A DNA stretch of 64,000 nucleotides from Bacteroidota bacterium (GTDB lineage Bacteria; Bacteroidota; Ignavibacteria; Kapaibacteriales; UBA961). The notes below the pieces were generated by a model. That model searched no databases and was not told where the DNA came from. It saw only the letters and a list, made by a program, of their open reading frames with translations. Shown one piece after another: positions 37,101 to 46,619 of the stretch. Where the stretch lies: NCBI GenBank assembly GCA_009919265.1, contig RGCF01000004.1, positions 1 through 64,000 of the forward strand, given 5' to 3'. The translations under genes were made by a program, and so were the position numbers. Positions within the stretch are counted from its first letter, which is position 1, and every line of letters starts with the position of its first letter.

Positions 37101-39162
37101 GCAATCAACTTATTCACCAAATGGTACATTACCTATCATTATTCCTAAAGATCAAACAGATACCGTTAGAGTGCTCTTTTGTCCGAGAACACCTGCGGAG
37201 GATAAGTATATCAATTGTGCGGCTCAGATCAGAGTTAAAGCACATGGACCAGGTTGGGAGCGTAATAATTTCCGCATAGTATTGGCAGGTAAAAGAGCCT
37301 TGACCTATAAACCTGAACCAATATCGATTACATTTCCCCCAACACCTGTAGACACAACGCTAAATCCGCAATTTGGAAGAGTCACCATTCCTTCTTTTGA
37401 TAAGAATCCAAATCAATTCCCGATTGTAATTGATTCAATATCGTTTTCACCTGATGAGCGTGTGTTTACAGCTGCTAAATTTGATGGTACCCCTTTTGAG
37501 CAAGTTACATTACGAAGTGGTGATACGTTAAAATTCCAAGTAAATTTCAAACCAAGAGCCCCGAGACTTTATCAAGCACGAGTGGTATTGCATGTTAGCC
37601 AACCATGCGCTGAGAAAGACACAACCATATTGGTCAGCGGATTAGGACAAGCCAATCCATTTGGTATGTCACTCACATTTGACAATCTGCGCATTACTAC
37701 AGATACATTCCCTGCAACTCAATGTGACACATTACGAATTCCTGTATATGCATCCAGAGATATACCTGCAGATTTGATTGATATTCATTGCGGATTGGAA
37801 CATGATACAACGGAACTACAGTACCTCGGTGTGGTGAGTCCATATTCATCCATAATTTGTGATCCCAAATATCCTCCGTCTATGAGCATAGGTTCATATG
37901 CAAAAGGAACATTGGTTAAAATCAAGAATTTCTGCAATGTAGATTCAACAAGACCAATATTTACCGTATTGTTTGAGTCAAAAACAAAAAAACGTGCTTC
38001 AATGCCGATATTAATTGATAGTATGTTTTTCGATACAGAGAAAGTCATTTTATATAGAATATATGCCGAACCTGATACCGGCAGAGTTCTAGTTAGACAA
38101 TCTTCATTGAAAGCACTGAACACTCTCAATTATGACAGCGTTCGCATATTGGATTGCGTAGATACTACATTGCTCATAGTTAATGACGGAGATCTTCCAA
38201 TTAAGATTACTCCATTTAGTGGATTGCCAAAAGGCGTTTCTTTGATTGGTTCAACACCTCCAATTGATTCTATGCTACAGCCAAATGACACAATGCAATG
38301 CACCATTCGTTTTTGTCCTCGTTCTTCATCGGCAATGAATGCAAAACTTGATATCACTTCCCTTATCCCCTGCTCTATTGGTGATTCTAGTTTATTATCA
38401 GGCATAGGCTTTGCACCAAATTTGCAAGTACCATTTTCGATTGGAAAAAATATCAATACAATTGACACTGTTTCGGGCACATTGGGAGATAAAGTAAAAG
38501 TACCTTTATATATCGGTGAAGATTTTTCAACCATATACAGGCAAATAACATATTATCTACAATCGGTTTCATTTGGTTTGACACTTAGATATAATCCTTA
38601 TGCATTGAAATACGAATCAATAGATCAATCAAGTCCAAAGATCACTGTTTCTAAAAACTCTCCTGGAGCTCTCACTGTACAGTTTACACAACTAGATTCT
38701 GTGAAAAAAGGAGAACTTGCAAACGTTAATTTCACAATTGCAGTACCGGATTCTGCCATTTCAACGATGTACATTGAGCCAATTATCGTGACAACAGATT
38801 CTCTACCCTTTGTGAATATCATTCCATTGTTGGAAAATGCAACATGTATTATTTCAGCAAGATGCAAGCTTCACACATTAACCTTTGATACCGAGTTACC
38901 AACATTAATGGAGCATGCACCAAATCCGGCAACAAATAAAACAGAAATCAGATTTTCATTGAAAGAAAAAGTCCCTTATACATTAAGTCTCTATGCCTCA
39001 GATGGATCATTTATTAAAACCATCTCCGAATCTCTACATTCGTCTGAAATAGGTGAATATTCTGAAATATTGGATGTTTCTTCTTTATCCAATGGTACAT
39101 ATTTTTATGTTTTGGAAGCCGGATCTTATCGGGCTGCAAGGAAGATGGAAGTGATCAGATAA
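34144..39162 (+). CDS. Giant T9SS surface protein with LamG and choice-of-anchor-D repeats
   Basis: Secreted 1672-residue protein. A signal peptide (1-21, ...CTFHMQAQ) is followed by a LamG/concanavalin-like domain (about 30-235, ending RGQMDEIRLWNRVLTPQEL). Some nine Ig-like repeats of the choice-of-anchor-D/ASH kind follow, each with patterns like RFQPDSAKTYTGQITAYSDYPC. Two cohesin-like segments lie near 1180-1310 and 1430-1580. The last 80 residues (HAPNPATNKTEIRFSL ... MEVIR) are a T9SS type A sorting domain, cleaved as the protein is anchored outside. Many paired Cys are present. A role in adhesion or glycan binding is inferred only. It lies 27 bp after hprK. Confidence 0.88.
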   Translation: MKYITPILFLLLGICTFHMQAQPACDRDRSCIGRAVQMSVNTGRGAHFVEVTGYSIPDKKQTAMTLEMWVKVDRLPNTVQFLGGLWGPGFDNNDSWQLYINQSNELVFEVNGDGTKLRGVDNTKTSVPFSSFFGKWTHVAAIFDGSSNAVSIYLNSELYAGPTNNPTYPVSYLRPPEKQGLRLMFGSTNGLSDNTTINRTFRGQMDEIRLWNRVLTPQELYCNMSKSLAWNTPNLTLYYRCNEADGVVTLCDATGKNFVGTMFSGTKCVPSDRTIQQKVIVQPASLTQELQCIRDTTFVFTITDTSVCGSGATFVMDNVDRTSFTISRATINLLPNQPDTISVRVRSSVVGPIIADLKIRPTNACGREIVVPIRLNRKTEFSFPRTPINFDTLYVGCPSQTYKDTTYRICNVSDSLGIGRGRPVRIESIFNRIPGRFSIVSPSLPATIPQGSCVDIVVRFRVFPNDTSTNFFDTLTINTNDRCEPNVITVPVKGVVREVLSITNEAGNRKLDSIKWGVECINTLSNPSMWVWKNLTSRPITIDTIIVPQGFTGRRLGNKPVLNPNTGYSANYFRFFPQRSGVYKDSAVIRYTINGINCTFEKKVYLSGTGYEAKVRWTARIIDSGDCIVGQQKRIIASIKNEAVDPLNISFYFEVGEVFFFPGGRSFSIAPGETKNVSIDFKPLKDSQYVDKLCLFETRCFTTDCIQVKGRGVLETFKFDPIMMKTENVLGCGEQLDTLDILNIATFDQRVQKFSLADPSGKYSIISPPNLLTLDTIIPRSGKLRVIFKYTPNDITKDRADRAFLNYESNTVKWSAPLYGTSANPKLFLTPLTTFGTIEVSDTITQTVLVENVSFLPVRLDSLTIPQGFSIVSSTRAIPTVMAPRDSILVKVRFQPDSAKTYTGQITAYSDYPCPITEQGSLTGRGIIIPLDIPISLMNWGYTKPCDCVERRLPLVNKSIVHPMTVDSLIIDSTGIPNGTPQFWSWQSTYSPNGTLPIIIPKDQTDTVRVLFCPRTPAEDKYINCAAQIRVKAHGPGWERNNFRIVLAGKRALTYKPEPISITFPPTPVDTTLNPQFGRVTIPSFDKNPNQFPIVIDSISFSPDERVFTAAKFDGTPFEQVTLRSGDTLKFQVNFKPRAPRLYQARVVLHVSQPCAEKDTTILVSGLGQANPFGMSLTFDNLRITTDTFPATQCDTLRIPVYASRDIPADLIDIHCGLEHDTTELQYLGVVSPYSSIICDPKYPPSMSIGSYAKGTLVKIKNFCNVDSTRPIFTVLFESKTKKRASMPILIDSMFFDTEKVILYRIYAEPDTGRVLVRQSSLKALNTLNYDSVRILDCVDTTLLIVNDGDLPIKITPFSGLPKGVSLIGSTPPIDSMLQPNDTMQCTIRFCPRSSSAMNAKLDITSLIPCSIGDSSLLSGIGFAPNLQVPFSIGKNINTIDTVSGTLGDKVKVPLYIGEDFSTIYRQITYYLQSVSFGLTLRYNPYALKYESIDQSSPKITVSKNSPGALTVQFTQLDSVKKGELANVNFTIAVPDSAISTMYIEPIIVTTDSLPFVNIIPLLENATCIISARCKLHTLTFDTELPTLMEHAPNPATNKTEIRFSLKEKVPYTLSLYASDGSFIKTISESLHSSEIGEYSEILDVSSLSNGTYFYVLEAGSYRAARKMEVIR

Positions 39163-39205
39163 TGAATATTAGTAAGGAGCGAAAAGTACATTCATCCGAA
39201 TTGCC

Positions 39206-39213
39206 TATTTTTG
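39206..39213 (+). promoter_or_regulatory. Candidate -7 box (TATTTTTG)
   Basis: Matches the Bacteroidota -7 consensus TAnnTTTG, 28 bp before the ATG of the bi-domain oxidoreductase and after the previous gene has ended. No clear -33 TTG is at the right spacing, so support is modest. Confidence 0.3.
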
Positions 39214-39241
39214 CCATATTCAAAATGTGATCAAATCAACC

Positions 39242-41374
39242 ATGTTTCAAGTTGTACAATACCAAAAAAATGGTGAAATGACATTGCTTGAGGTTCCCTC
39301 TCCTCAATGCAAGGAAGGTGGCATACTTGTTAGAACAGCTGCTTCATTAATTAGTGCCGGTACCGAAAGAACTTCGGTGGTTGGTGGCCAAGCATCACTG
39401 TTAGAACGAGCAAAAAAACAACCTGATCAAGTTAAACTTGTAATTGAAACCTTAAAAAGGGATGGAATCAAGTCAACGATCAATAGAGTTCAAGCTAAAT
39501 TAGACTCATATAAAACGCTGGGGTATAGTGCCTCAGGCATTGTGATCGAATCCTCTTGCGAAGAATTCTCACCTGGAGATAGAGTTGCATGCGCAGGCGC
39601 ACAATATGCCCATCATGCTGAATTTATTAGCATTCCAAAAAATCTTGCCGTCAAACTACCTGATGCAGTTTCTTTTATTGATGCTTCATATACTACTCTA
39701 GGTGCAATTGCTCTGCAAGGCATTCGCCAGGCAGATCTTCGTTTGGGAGAAACTGTTGCTGTAATCGGGCTAGGCCTTCTGGGACAATTAACAGTTCAAA
39801 TGTTAAAAGCTTCTGGTTGCAGAGTTATTGGACTTGATGTTCAGGAAGAAGTACTATCACTTGCAATGCAACATGGCTGCGACATTGCGCTCCAAAGCAA
39901 TAATGAAGCAATCTCGACAATCATGAATTTTACGAGAGGCATTGGTACAGATGCGGTCATTATAACAGCAAGTACTGATTCAGATTCACCATTACAGTTG
40001 GCTTTGCAAATTTCACGAAAGAAAAGTCCGATTGTCATTGTGGGGGCAGTACCCATGAATATACCACGATCTCCATTCTATGAAAAAGAATTGGATCTTA
40101 GGATATCATGTAGTTATGGTCCTGGTAGATATGATCCACTCTATGAAGAGAAAGGCATCGATTATCCTGCAGGATATGTACGCTGGACCGAGCAAAGAAA
40201 TATGCAGGCATTTGTAGATTTACTTGAGCAAGGGAGTGTAATTACAACATATCTAACAACGCATACCTTTGCATTGCACGATGCATTACATGCCTATGAT
40301 ATCATATCCGGAAAAAATCCTGAGCCCCATTTAGGGATAGCATTATTGTACTCAGAAGATGCCATTCCTTCTCATACAATGAATGTTCAATCGAAAAACA
40401 AACAAATAGAAACACCTGGAATTGGATTTATCGGTGCAGGAAGCTTCGCTCAGGCACAATTACTTCCACCACTCCGCTCTCTTGGAGTGAACTTACATGC
40501 AGTCTCCACTTCGAATCCAGCAAATGCTTTATCGGTTGCTAAGCACTTTGGATTCGCTCAGGCAAGTACTAATTCTGAAGACATCATAGCCGATCCTCTG
40601 ACAGATATCATTTTTTGTGCTAGCAGACATGATTCACATTCGTCATATGTATTATCGGCATTGAAACATCAGAAACCAATATTTGTGGAAAAACCATTAT
40701 GTATCAATCGAGAAGAATTACTTGCCATACAATCTGCTGTCAGTGAGAATAATGACAAAATAATGGTTGGGTTCAATCGAAGATTTTCAAAACCTTTTGT
40801 TGACATCAAGAAATTCATTTCCGAACGAACATCTCCACTTTCAATAGTATATAGAGTCAATGCTGGAGCTATTCCACTTTCAAGTTGGATACAAGATCCT
40901 AAACAAGGCGGACGCATCATCGGTGAGGCGTGTCATTTCATCGATAGTATGGTATACCTTACTAATGCCAAACCTGTAGAAGTGTTTGCGCGTGCATTAT
41001 CGCATGATAGCAGGCATATGGGACATCATGATTCCTCGCATATAACGATTCGTTTCTCTGATGGAAGCATTGGCACCATATTGTATTTAGCTAATGGGGA
41101 TCCATCTGTTGAAAAAGAATATTGCGAAGTATTCTGTGAAGGTAAGTCTGCAATCATGAAGAATTTCACCACGGTTCATTTTTCTTCGGGGAAAAAAACC
41201 AAACAGAAACAATATGATGGAAAGAAAGGACATACAGAAGAAGTTCATGCATTCATTCATGCAATGAAATCTGGAAGTCCTTGTCCTATTTCTTTTGAAA
41301 GCATACTCCAAGTTACTGAAGCGAGCATAGCCGCAGTTGAATCCATGCAACAAGGCACCATCATCACACTTTGA
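39242..41374 (+). CDS. Bi-domain oxidoreductase (zinc-type dehydrogenase + Gfo/Idh/MocA)
   Basis: About 710 residues. The first 375 are a medium-chain alcohol-dehydrogenase-like domain with a nucleotide-binding GLGLLGQLTVQMLKASG segment. The second half is a Gfo/Idh/MocA NAD-dependent sugar oxidoreductase that opens GIGFIGAGSFAQAQLLPPL at about 393, with the EKPLCINREEL and catalytic-region GEACHFIDSM motifs. This fusion is usually found in surface polysaccharide or nucleotide-sugar gene sets. The exact substrate is unknown. The track start is a GTG at 39227; the ATG at 39242 (MFQVVQYQK) fits the family better. Confidence 0.85.
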   Translation: MFQVVQYQKNGEMTLLEVPSPQCKEGGILVRTAASLISAGTERTSVVGGQASLLERAKKQPDQVKLVIETLKRDGIKSTINRVQAKLDSYKTLGYSASGIVIESSCEEFSPGDRVACAGAQYAHHAEFISIPKNLAVKLPDAVSFIDASYTTLGAIALQGIRQADLRLGETVAVIGLGLLGQLTVQMLKASGCRVIGLDVQEEVLSLAMQHGCDIALQSNNEAISTIMNFTRGIGTDAVIITASTDSDSPLQLALQISRKKSPIVIVGAVPMNIPRSPFYEKELDLRISCSYGPGRYDPLYEEKGIDYPAGYVRWTEQRNMQAFVDLLEQGSVITTYLTTHTFALHDALHAYDIISGKNPEPHLGIALLYSEDAIPSHTMNVQSKNKQIETPGIGFIGAGSFAQAQLLPPLRSLGVNLHAVSTSNPANALSVAKHFGFAQASTNSEDIIADPLTDIIFCASRHDSHSSYVLSALKHQKPIFVEKPLCINREELLAIQSAVSENNDKIMVGFNRRFSKPFVDIKKFISERTSPLSIVYRVNAGAIPLSSWIQDPKQGGRIIGEACHFIDSMVYLTNAKPVEVFARALSHDSRHMGHHDSSHITIRFSDGSIGTILYLANGDPSVEKEYCEVFCEGKSAIMKNFTTVHFSSGKKTKQKQYDGKKGHTEEVHAFIHAMKSGSPCPISFESILQVTEASIAAVESMQQGTIITL

Positions 41375-41384
41375 TCAAATAAAT

Positions 41385-42380
41385 ATGTCGACCTCAATTC
41401 CCTCTCTGATAACTTCTTCATCTGTTAAGAAAGAACAGCGTATTTCATTTCTACAATATATGCTCATGGCAAGAGAATTTGATCTCGCCATGCAGCGATT
41501 AAATAGACAAGGTCGTGCTTTTGGTGGGGTCTATTCACAAACCGGAAATGAAGCAACAAGTGTTGGGTCTGCTTCTGCATTAGGTCCTAATGATGTTCTA
41601 TTTCCAATGCACAGAAACATAGGTGGTCATTTTGTATTTGGTCAAGATTTAGATGTTCTCATGAAAGCATTCTTAGCTAGAGATGGTAGCCTCATGCGTG
41701 GAACTGATGGTACAGGACATTATGCTGATCCTTCCAAACGTATTTATGGAAATATATCTCATTTAGGAGCAATGATTCCTGTGGCTGCTGGCTTCACGAT
41801 GGCATCAAAGCTTCGTGGCGAAATGTGTGTTGCAATGACATATATCGGAGATGGTGGCTCACAGACTGGTGAGTTTCATGAAGCAATGAATTTTGCATCT
41901 GTTCAGAAATTACCACTCATATTGATTATTGAGAATAATCAGTATGCATATTCATCTCCTAACTCCATTGAATTTGCCTGCGAACAATTGTCAGATCGAG
42001 CCAAAGGGTATGGTTGCCATGGGATCACTATTGATGGAACAGATGTTGAGCTTGTGTATGAGACAACACTCAAAGCAGTACAGCGTGCAAGAAATGGTGA
42101 AGGACCAACGATTATAGAAACGATAACAATGCGAATGCGTGGCCATGCGGAACATGACGATTTCAGCTATGTTCCCAAAGATGTATTGGCACATTGGCAA
42201 CAACTAGACCCAGTAGACAGATATATCAATCACTGCATTGCAAAGAGGGTTTTAACGAAAGCAGAGATTGATGCTATGCGCGAAAAGATAATCCAAGATA
42301 TGCGCAATGCAATTGATTTAGTTATCGATCTGCCATTTCCTTCACCGGAAGAAGCATTCCGAAATGTATTCATGGATTGA
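41385..42380 (+). CDS. 2-oxoacid dehydrogenase E1 alpha subunit
   Basis: Thiamine diphosphate enzyme subunit, 331 residues from the ATG at 41385, 10 bp after the previous stop. The ThDP/Mg motif is [19 protein letters not shown]...IENN (about 155-185), and the phosphorylation-loop-like [11 protein letters not shown] follows. It pairs with the E1 beta gene at 43584. The complex could be pyruvate, branched-chain or acetoin dehydrogenase; the E2 and E3 genes are absent here, so the substrate cannot be fixed. It is separated from E1 beta by purT. Confidence 0.9.
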   Translation: MSTSIPSLITSSSVKKEQRISFLQYMLMAREFDLAMQRLNRQGRAFGGVYSQTGNEATSVGSASALGPNDVLFPMHRNIGGHFVFGQDLDVLMKAFLARDGSLMRGTDGTGHYADPSKRIYGNISHLGAMIPVAAGFTMASKLRGEMCVAMTYIGDGGSQTGEFHEAMNFASVQKLPLILIIENNQYAYSSPNSIEFACEQLSDRAKGYGCHGITIDGTDVELVYETTLKAVQRARNGEGPTIIETITMRMRGHAEHDDFSYVPKDVLAHWQQLDPVDRYINHCIAKRVLTKAEIDAMREKIIQDMRNAIDLVIDLPFPSPEEAFRNVFMD

Positions 42381-42385
42381 GTATT

Positions 42386-43564
42386 ATGTTACCAAAAAAA
42401 ATCATGCTTCTTGGTTCAGGCGAACTTGGAAAAGAAACAATTATCAGCGCGCAAAGACTTGGTAATTATGTCATAGCAGTAGATTCATATCCAGATGCAC
42501 CCGGCATGCATGTTGCCGATGAATGCGAAGTTATTTCAATGTTGGACGGTAATGCACTAGATGCAGTCATTGAAAAACACAAACCTGATATCATCATTCC
42601 CGAAATTGAAGCAATTCGTACTGAGAGATTTTATGTATACGAAGAACGAGGTATACAAGTTGTCCCAAGTGCAAAAGCTGCTAATTTCACAATGAACAGA
42701 AAAGCTATCAGAGATTTAGCCGCAAAAGAATTGAATGTGAAAACCGCCAAATATGGCTATGCTTCAACATTGGAGGAAGCTCAAAAAATTGCTCATCAAA
42801 TGGGCTTCCCATGTATCATCAAGCCACTTATGTCATCTTCCGGAAAAGGTCAATCAACCATCAAAAGTCCGGATGATATTGCATCATGCTGGGAATATGC
42901 AGCTACAGGTGGAAGAGGAGATTCAACCGAAGTAATTATAGAAGAATTTATAACATTCGATTATGAAATCACTTTGCTAACTGTTACTCAACAAGATGGA
43001 CCTGTTCTCTTTTGCCCACCCATTGGACATAGGCAAGAGCGCGGAGATTATCAAGAAAGTTGGCAACCATGTGCAATGTCTGATTTAGCCTACAATACCG
43101 CATGTACTATCGCTGAACAAGTGACCAAGGCTTTAACCGGAGCAGGACTTTGGGGTGTTGAATTTTTTATCAAAGGAGATGAAGTCTATTTTTCAGAATT
43201 GAGTCCACGCCCTCATGATACCGGTATGGTAACCTTGGCGGGTACACAAACATTTTCTGAATTTGAACTTCATTGTCGAGCAGTGTTGGGATTACCTATT
43301 CCCTATATTCAGTTGGAAAGACCCGGAGCAAGTTCCGTCATCCTGTCCATGGAAGAGAATCCAATTTCACCTGCATTTATAGGATTGAAAGAAGCACTTG
43401 CCATTCCACAATCCGACCTAAGATTGTTTGGAAAACCAATAACTCGGAAATACAGAAGAATGGGTGTTGCACTTGCTTGGGGTGATACTAATACATCGAT
43501 AGAATCTCTCCGACAAAAAGCAAAACACATTTCAGATAGCATAACAATTCGTCCACAACAATGA
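42386..43564 (+). CDS. purT: Formate-dependent GAR transformylase
   Basis: ATP-grasp phosphoribosylglycinamide formyltransferase 2, about 392 residues. It formylates GAR from formate and ATP in purine synthesis. The N-terminal [21 protein letters not shown], the ATP-grasp strand [16 protein letters not shown] and the C-terminal [18 protein letters not shown] are diagnostic. The track start is a TTG at 42377; the ATG at 42386 is preferred. Its position between the E1 alpha and E1 beta genes is unusual, and the 5-bp and 19-bp gaps suggest one transcript. Confidence 0.95.
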   Translation: MLPKKIMLLGSGELGKETIISAQRLGNYVIAVDSYPDAPGMHVADECEVISMLDGNALDAVIEKHKPDIIIPEIEAIRTERFYVYEERGIQVVPSAKAANFTMNRKAIRDLAAKELNVKTAKYGYASTLEEAQKIAHQMGFPCIIKPLMSSSGKGQSTIKSPDDIASCWEYAATGGRGDSTEVIIEEFITFDYEITLLTVTQQDGPVLFCPPIGHRQERGDYQESWQPCAMSDLAYNTACTIAEQVTKALTGAGLWGVEFFIKGDEVYFSELSPRPHDTGMVTLAGTQTFSEFELHCRAVLGLPIPYIQLERPGASSVILSMEENPISPAFIGLKEALAIPQSDLRLFGKPITRKYRRMGVALAWGDTNTSIESLRQKAKHISDSITIRPQQ

Positions 43565-43583
43565 ATCAACTGTTAGGAACTTT

Positions 43584-44558
43584 ATGCCAATCATGACATA
43601 TCTTGAAGCAATCGCTGATGCACTTAAACTCGAAATGCGGAATGATCCATCCGTATTCATGATTGGAGAAGATATTGGTACATATGGTGGTGCATTCAAA
43701 TTAACCAAAGGCTTTATTGACGAATTTGGTCCAAACCGAATAATTGATGCACCTATTTCTGAAGCAGCAATCATTGGTGCAGCAATAGGGGCTTCACTTA
43801 ATGGAATGCGACCTGTCGTTGAGATGCAATTCATGGATTTTATCACCTGTGGATTTAATCAATTGGTTAATGTTGCTGGTACAACAGCATATCGTTGGGG
43901 TATCGGAATACCAATCGTTGTTAGGGGTCCTGCTGGGGGTGGTGTTGGCGCCAATCCATTTCACTCGCGAAATTCAGAAGCATGGTTTGTACAAGCAACA
44001 GGTTTGAAAGTTGTTTGCCCTTCTTCTCCCTCAGATGCCAAAGGTCTCATGACTGCCGCAATTAGAGACAATAATCCAGTTGTCTTTTTTGAGCATAAAG
44101 GACTGTACAGAAAAATAAAGGAAGAAGTACCCGAGGGAGAATATATCATACCATTGGGAAAAGCTCGCATTGTTCAAGAAGGACGTGATGCATCTATTAT
44201 TTGCTATGGTAGTGTTGTGCACATGGCATTGGAAGTTGCTGAAAGATTACAAAAAGAAGGCGTTTCAATTGAAGTCGTCGATATAAGGACATTGGTACCC
44301 TTCGATGAGGAAACTGTGTTAGCCTCAGCCAGAAAAACAAATAGAGTGCTCATTACTCATGAAGCAACACTTACTGGAGGATTTGCCGGGGAAATCTCTG
44401 CAAGAATTACTGAAAAGGCATTTGATGCATTAGATGCCCCAATCAAAAGGGTTGCAGCTTTCGACTCCCCAACTCCATTCGCTCCTACTTTAGAGAAAGC
44501 AATGCTTCCAAATGCGGAAAAAATAGAGAAGGAACTCAGGGAATTGCTCCAATATTAA
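43584..44558 (+). CDS. 2-oxoacid dehydrogenase E1 beta subunit
   Basis: Partner of the E1 alpha subunit encoded 1.2 kb upstream, 324 residues. Signatures are FMIGEDIGTYGGAFKLTKG, the VVEMQFMDFITCGFNQLVN segment, RGPAGGGVGANPFHSR and the C-terminal ITHEATLTGGFAGEISA with the E1-beta transketolase C domain. It binds ThDP at the subunit interface. It starts 19 bp after purT. The likely full complex is E1 with E2 and E3 encoded elsewhere. Confidence 0.92.
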   Translation: MPIMTYLEAIADALKLEMRNDPSVFMIGEDIGTYGGAFKLTKGFIDEFGPNRIIDAPISEAAIIGAAIGASLNGMRPVVEMQFMDFITCGFNQLVNVAGTTAYRWGIGIPIVVRGPAGGGVGANPFHSRNSEAWFVQATGLKVVCPSSPSDAKGLMTAAIRDNNPVVFFEHKGLYRKIKEEVPEGEYIIPLGKARIVQEGRDASIICYGSVVHMALEVAERLQKEGVSIEVVDIRTLVPFDEETVLASARKTNRVLITHEATLTGGFAGEISARITEKAFDALDAPIKRVAAFDSPTPFAPTLEKAMLPNAEKIEKELRELLQY

Positions 44559-44641
44559 CATATAAAATGGCCGAACTGATCATTAATAAGGTAAGATGGC
44601 ATATTTCTTGCTTGAATTCATGAGTCCATCTTGGAAAAAGA

Positions 44642-45349
44642 ATGAGGCTTAACTCGATATTTCATGTTCTATTGGTTATTGCTTGTCTTTCCATCATGAA
44701 AGCGCAAGATAAACCACTCTTACAATTTGGATCAGTACCTGATTCAATGATCGTGTTTAGATCGCCGAGACCTTTGATAACCGATCAGAAGGAAACTACT
44801 CAACAATCTTCATTTTGGAGTGTTGAATTACTTTTTTCTGGAAATGGGTTTGGAGCCGGATGTTCATTTTCCAAGCACTTTTCATCATCACTTTCGATGA
44901 ATATTTTGCTTGGTTTGACCGGAAATAGGAATAGTGATGAGTTGGAATATATAGATCAGATTACTGGAAGCACATTTGTGCCTGATAAAGTCAATAGGCT
45001 TTTTTCATTTCCTTTGACTTTTGGTCTACAGAAGCGATTGTTTCGAGAATCACTTTCTGAATCATTTAGACCATTCATCGGAGGTGGAATTGGGTATGCC
45101 ATGATTCTTCAGGTTCCATATAATCAGAATCTGATTCAAACGGAACAAAGAACTCTCGCTCATGGAAGACCGGCTGCTTATCTCAGTTTGGGATCAGCAT
45201 TTGGAAATGAAGGTAAGACATCACTCACAGCACTGATACGCTACTATGTTATACCATTTGGCGGGACAGGTCTGGATAGCATTAAAAATTTACCAATCAC
45301 TGACTTCGGTGGTTTATTTATCGCATTGGGAATAGCATTCGGAAATTGA
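44642..45349 (+). CDS. Predicted outer-membrane beta-barrel protein
   Basis: A 235-residue protein with a signal peptide (MRLNSIFHVLLVIACLSIMKAQ). The mature part is made of alternating-polarity strands (FWSVELLFSGNGFGAGCSF, SLSMNILLGLTGN, PFIGGGIGYAMILQV) ending in FIALGIAFGN, which reads as a small OmpA/porin-like barrel of about eight strands. No specific family is recognised. It lies 22 bp before the L,D-transpeptidase gene and may share its transcript. Confidence 0.65.
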   Translation: MRLNSIFHVLLVIACLSIMKAQDKPLLQFGSVPDSMIVFRSPRPLITDQKETTQQSSFWSVELLFSGNGFGAGCSFSKHFSSSLSMNILLGLTGNRNSDELEYIDQITGSTFVPDKVNRLFSFPLTFGLQKRLFRESLSESFRPFIGGGIGYAMILQVPYNQNLIQTEQRTLAHGRPAAYLSLGSAFGNEGKTSLTALIRYYVIPFGGTGLDSIKNLPITDFGGLFIALGIAFGN

Positions 45350-45371
45350 CACTATTTAAGGTTCGAGTTGT

Positions 45372-46535
45372 ATGAATAGTTTACCTTTGAATGGGAAAAA
45401 AACAACATTGGTAATCATCGGAGCAATAGCTTCCTTGACTTTGGGTTTGGGAGAATGTGGCAGTGCCCCCGGCACACCGCAAGATGTCAATTCAACCAAA
45501 AAAGTATCCAAAAAAATCAAAAAATCCACATCATTGGATTCAAATCGAAAGGACAGTTCAAGTACAGGCAAATCTGCAAAGCCACAAACTGCCTTGACCG
45601 GGCAATTGATCACCTACACTAGATCGGTTATAGGGAATGGCAGACAACTTGACTCAATTCGAAGAGCATATAGAAAAGTAGATACAATTCAAAATATTGC
45701 ATATCGTGCATTCATTACCGTAAACAGAAAAGATCTCCACTATTTTAGAGTTGGCGATACGGTTATGATTCCTAGTGTACTTTCACCAAACCTAACAGAC
45801 TATTCAATCTTCCCTTCAGAATATCATGCTGCTGATTCCATTCCAAAATTGATTATGGTTTCAAATGCATGGCAGAGTTATGCATGTTATGAATATGGAA
45901 AGTTGATACGCTTTGCAGCATGTAATTCAGGTGAGGAAAGAAAAGCGACATTCCCTGGAAAGTATGCTTTGAATTGGAGACATATTTTACGGAGATCTTC
46001 ACTTAACTCCAGTTGGATTTTGCCTTATACTTGGAATTTTCATCTTCAAGCCGGTAGTGCATTTCATCAATTCGACATGCCGGGTAGACCAGTTTCTCAT
46101 TCATGCATTCGACAATTTCGCGATGATGCACGATGGCTCTTCTATTGGGGAGAAGGTGCTGTCAGAGATTCTCTAAAAAGAAGATATATCCCCTTTTCTG
46201 GAACACCGGTCATCATATTGGACATGTTTGATTTTTCCAGAAAGAAAGGTGGTCCGTGGTGGGACATAAAAGACAATTCATTCAAGATTGCTTTGCCCGA
46301 TAACCCATTAGGTACAGAAGAAGCATGGATCCCAATCTCACAAGTACCAAGCAGTGTGAGGGGTGGATTGCAAAATAAAGAGCGGTATATCGCAGCTGAA
46401 GACACATTAAGAGCCCGTGGAATCATAAGAGATGGCGTAAAATTGAGAGCATCAATTCAATATTCTAAAAAGAAAAAGCCAGCGGTACCAGGAGCTGTAC
46501 CTAGTCCTGTACCACAGCCAAAGCCATCGAATTAA
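45372..46535 (+). CDS. L,D-transpeptidase (YkuD) family protein
   Basis: Envelope protein of 387 residues with an N-terminal hydrophobic anchor (about 12-29), a Lys/Ser/Thr-rich linker and a YkuD catalytic domain about 150-300. The catalytic motif is FHQFDMPGRPVSHSCIRQF near 232-250: His, Ser, Cys and Arg of the HX(n)SHGCIR signature are kept, but the Gly is Ser. It should cross-link peptidoglycan or attach proteins to it. A small LysM-like segment (ITVNRKDLHYFRVGDTVMIP) precedes the catalytic part. The Pro-rich tail is low complexity. Confidence 0.82.
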   Translation: MNSLPLNGKKTTLVIIGAIASLTLGLGECGSAPGTPQDVNSTKKVSKKIKKSTSLDSNRKDSSSTGKSAKPQTALTGQLITYTRSVIGNGRQLDSIRRAYRKVDTIQNIAYRAFITVNRKDLHYFRVGDTVMIPSVLSPNLTDYSIFPSEYHAADSIPKLIMVSNAWQSYACYEYGKLIRFAACNSGEERKATFPGKYALNWRHILRRSSLNSSWILPYTWNFHLQAGSAFHQFDMPGRPVSHSCIRQFRDDARWLFYWGEGAVRDSLKRRYIPFSGTPVIILDMFDFSRKKGGPWWDIKDNSFKIALPDNPLGTEEAWIPISQVPSSVRGGLQNKERYIAAEDTLRARGIIRDGVKLRASIQYSKKKKPAVPGAVPSPVPQPKPSN

Positions 46536-46577
46536 CTGTGAAAGATCTTGGAAATGGCTGATTTGGAAAAACTTTGT

Positions 46578-46585
46578 TATTTTTG
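46578..46585 (+). promoter_or_regulatory. Candidate -7 box (TATTTTTG)
   Basis: TAnnTTTG match 34 bp before the ATG of the Nif3-like gene, in the gap after the L,D-transpeptidase. The nearest TTG upstream is 27 bp away, longer than usual. Confidence 0.3.
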
Positions 46586-46619
46586 AATCATCACCATTAG
46601 GATTTTCCATTGGCAGTTC

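Noticed and set aside
41385-44558. Naming the E1 pair as pyruvate or branched-chain dehydrogenase
   Set aside because: Both subunits fit either family and no E2 or E3 gene is in the window to decide.
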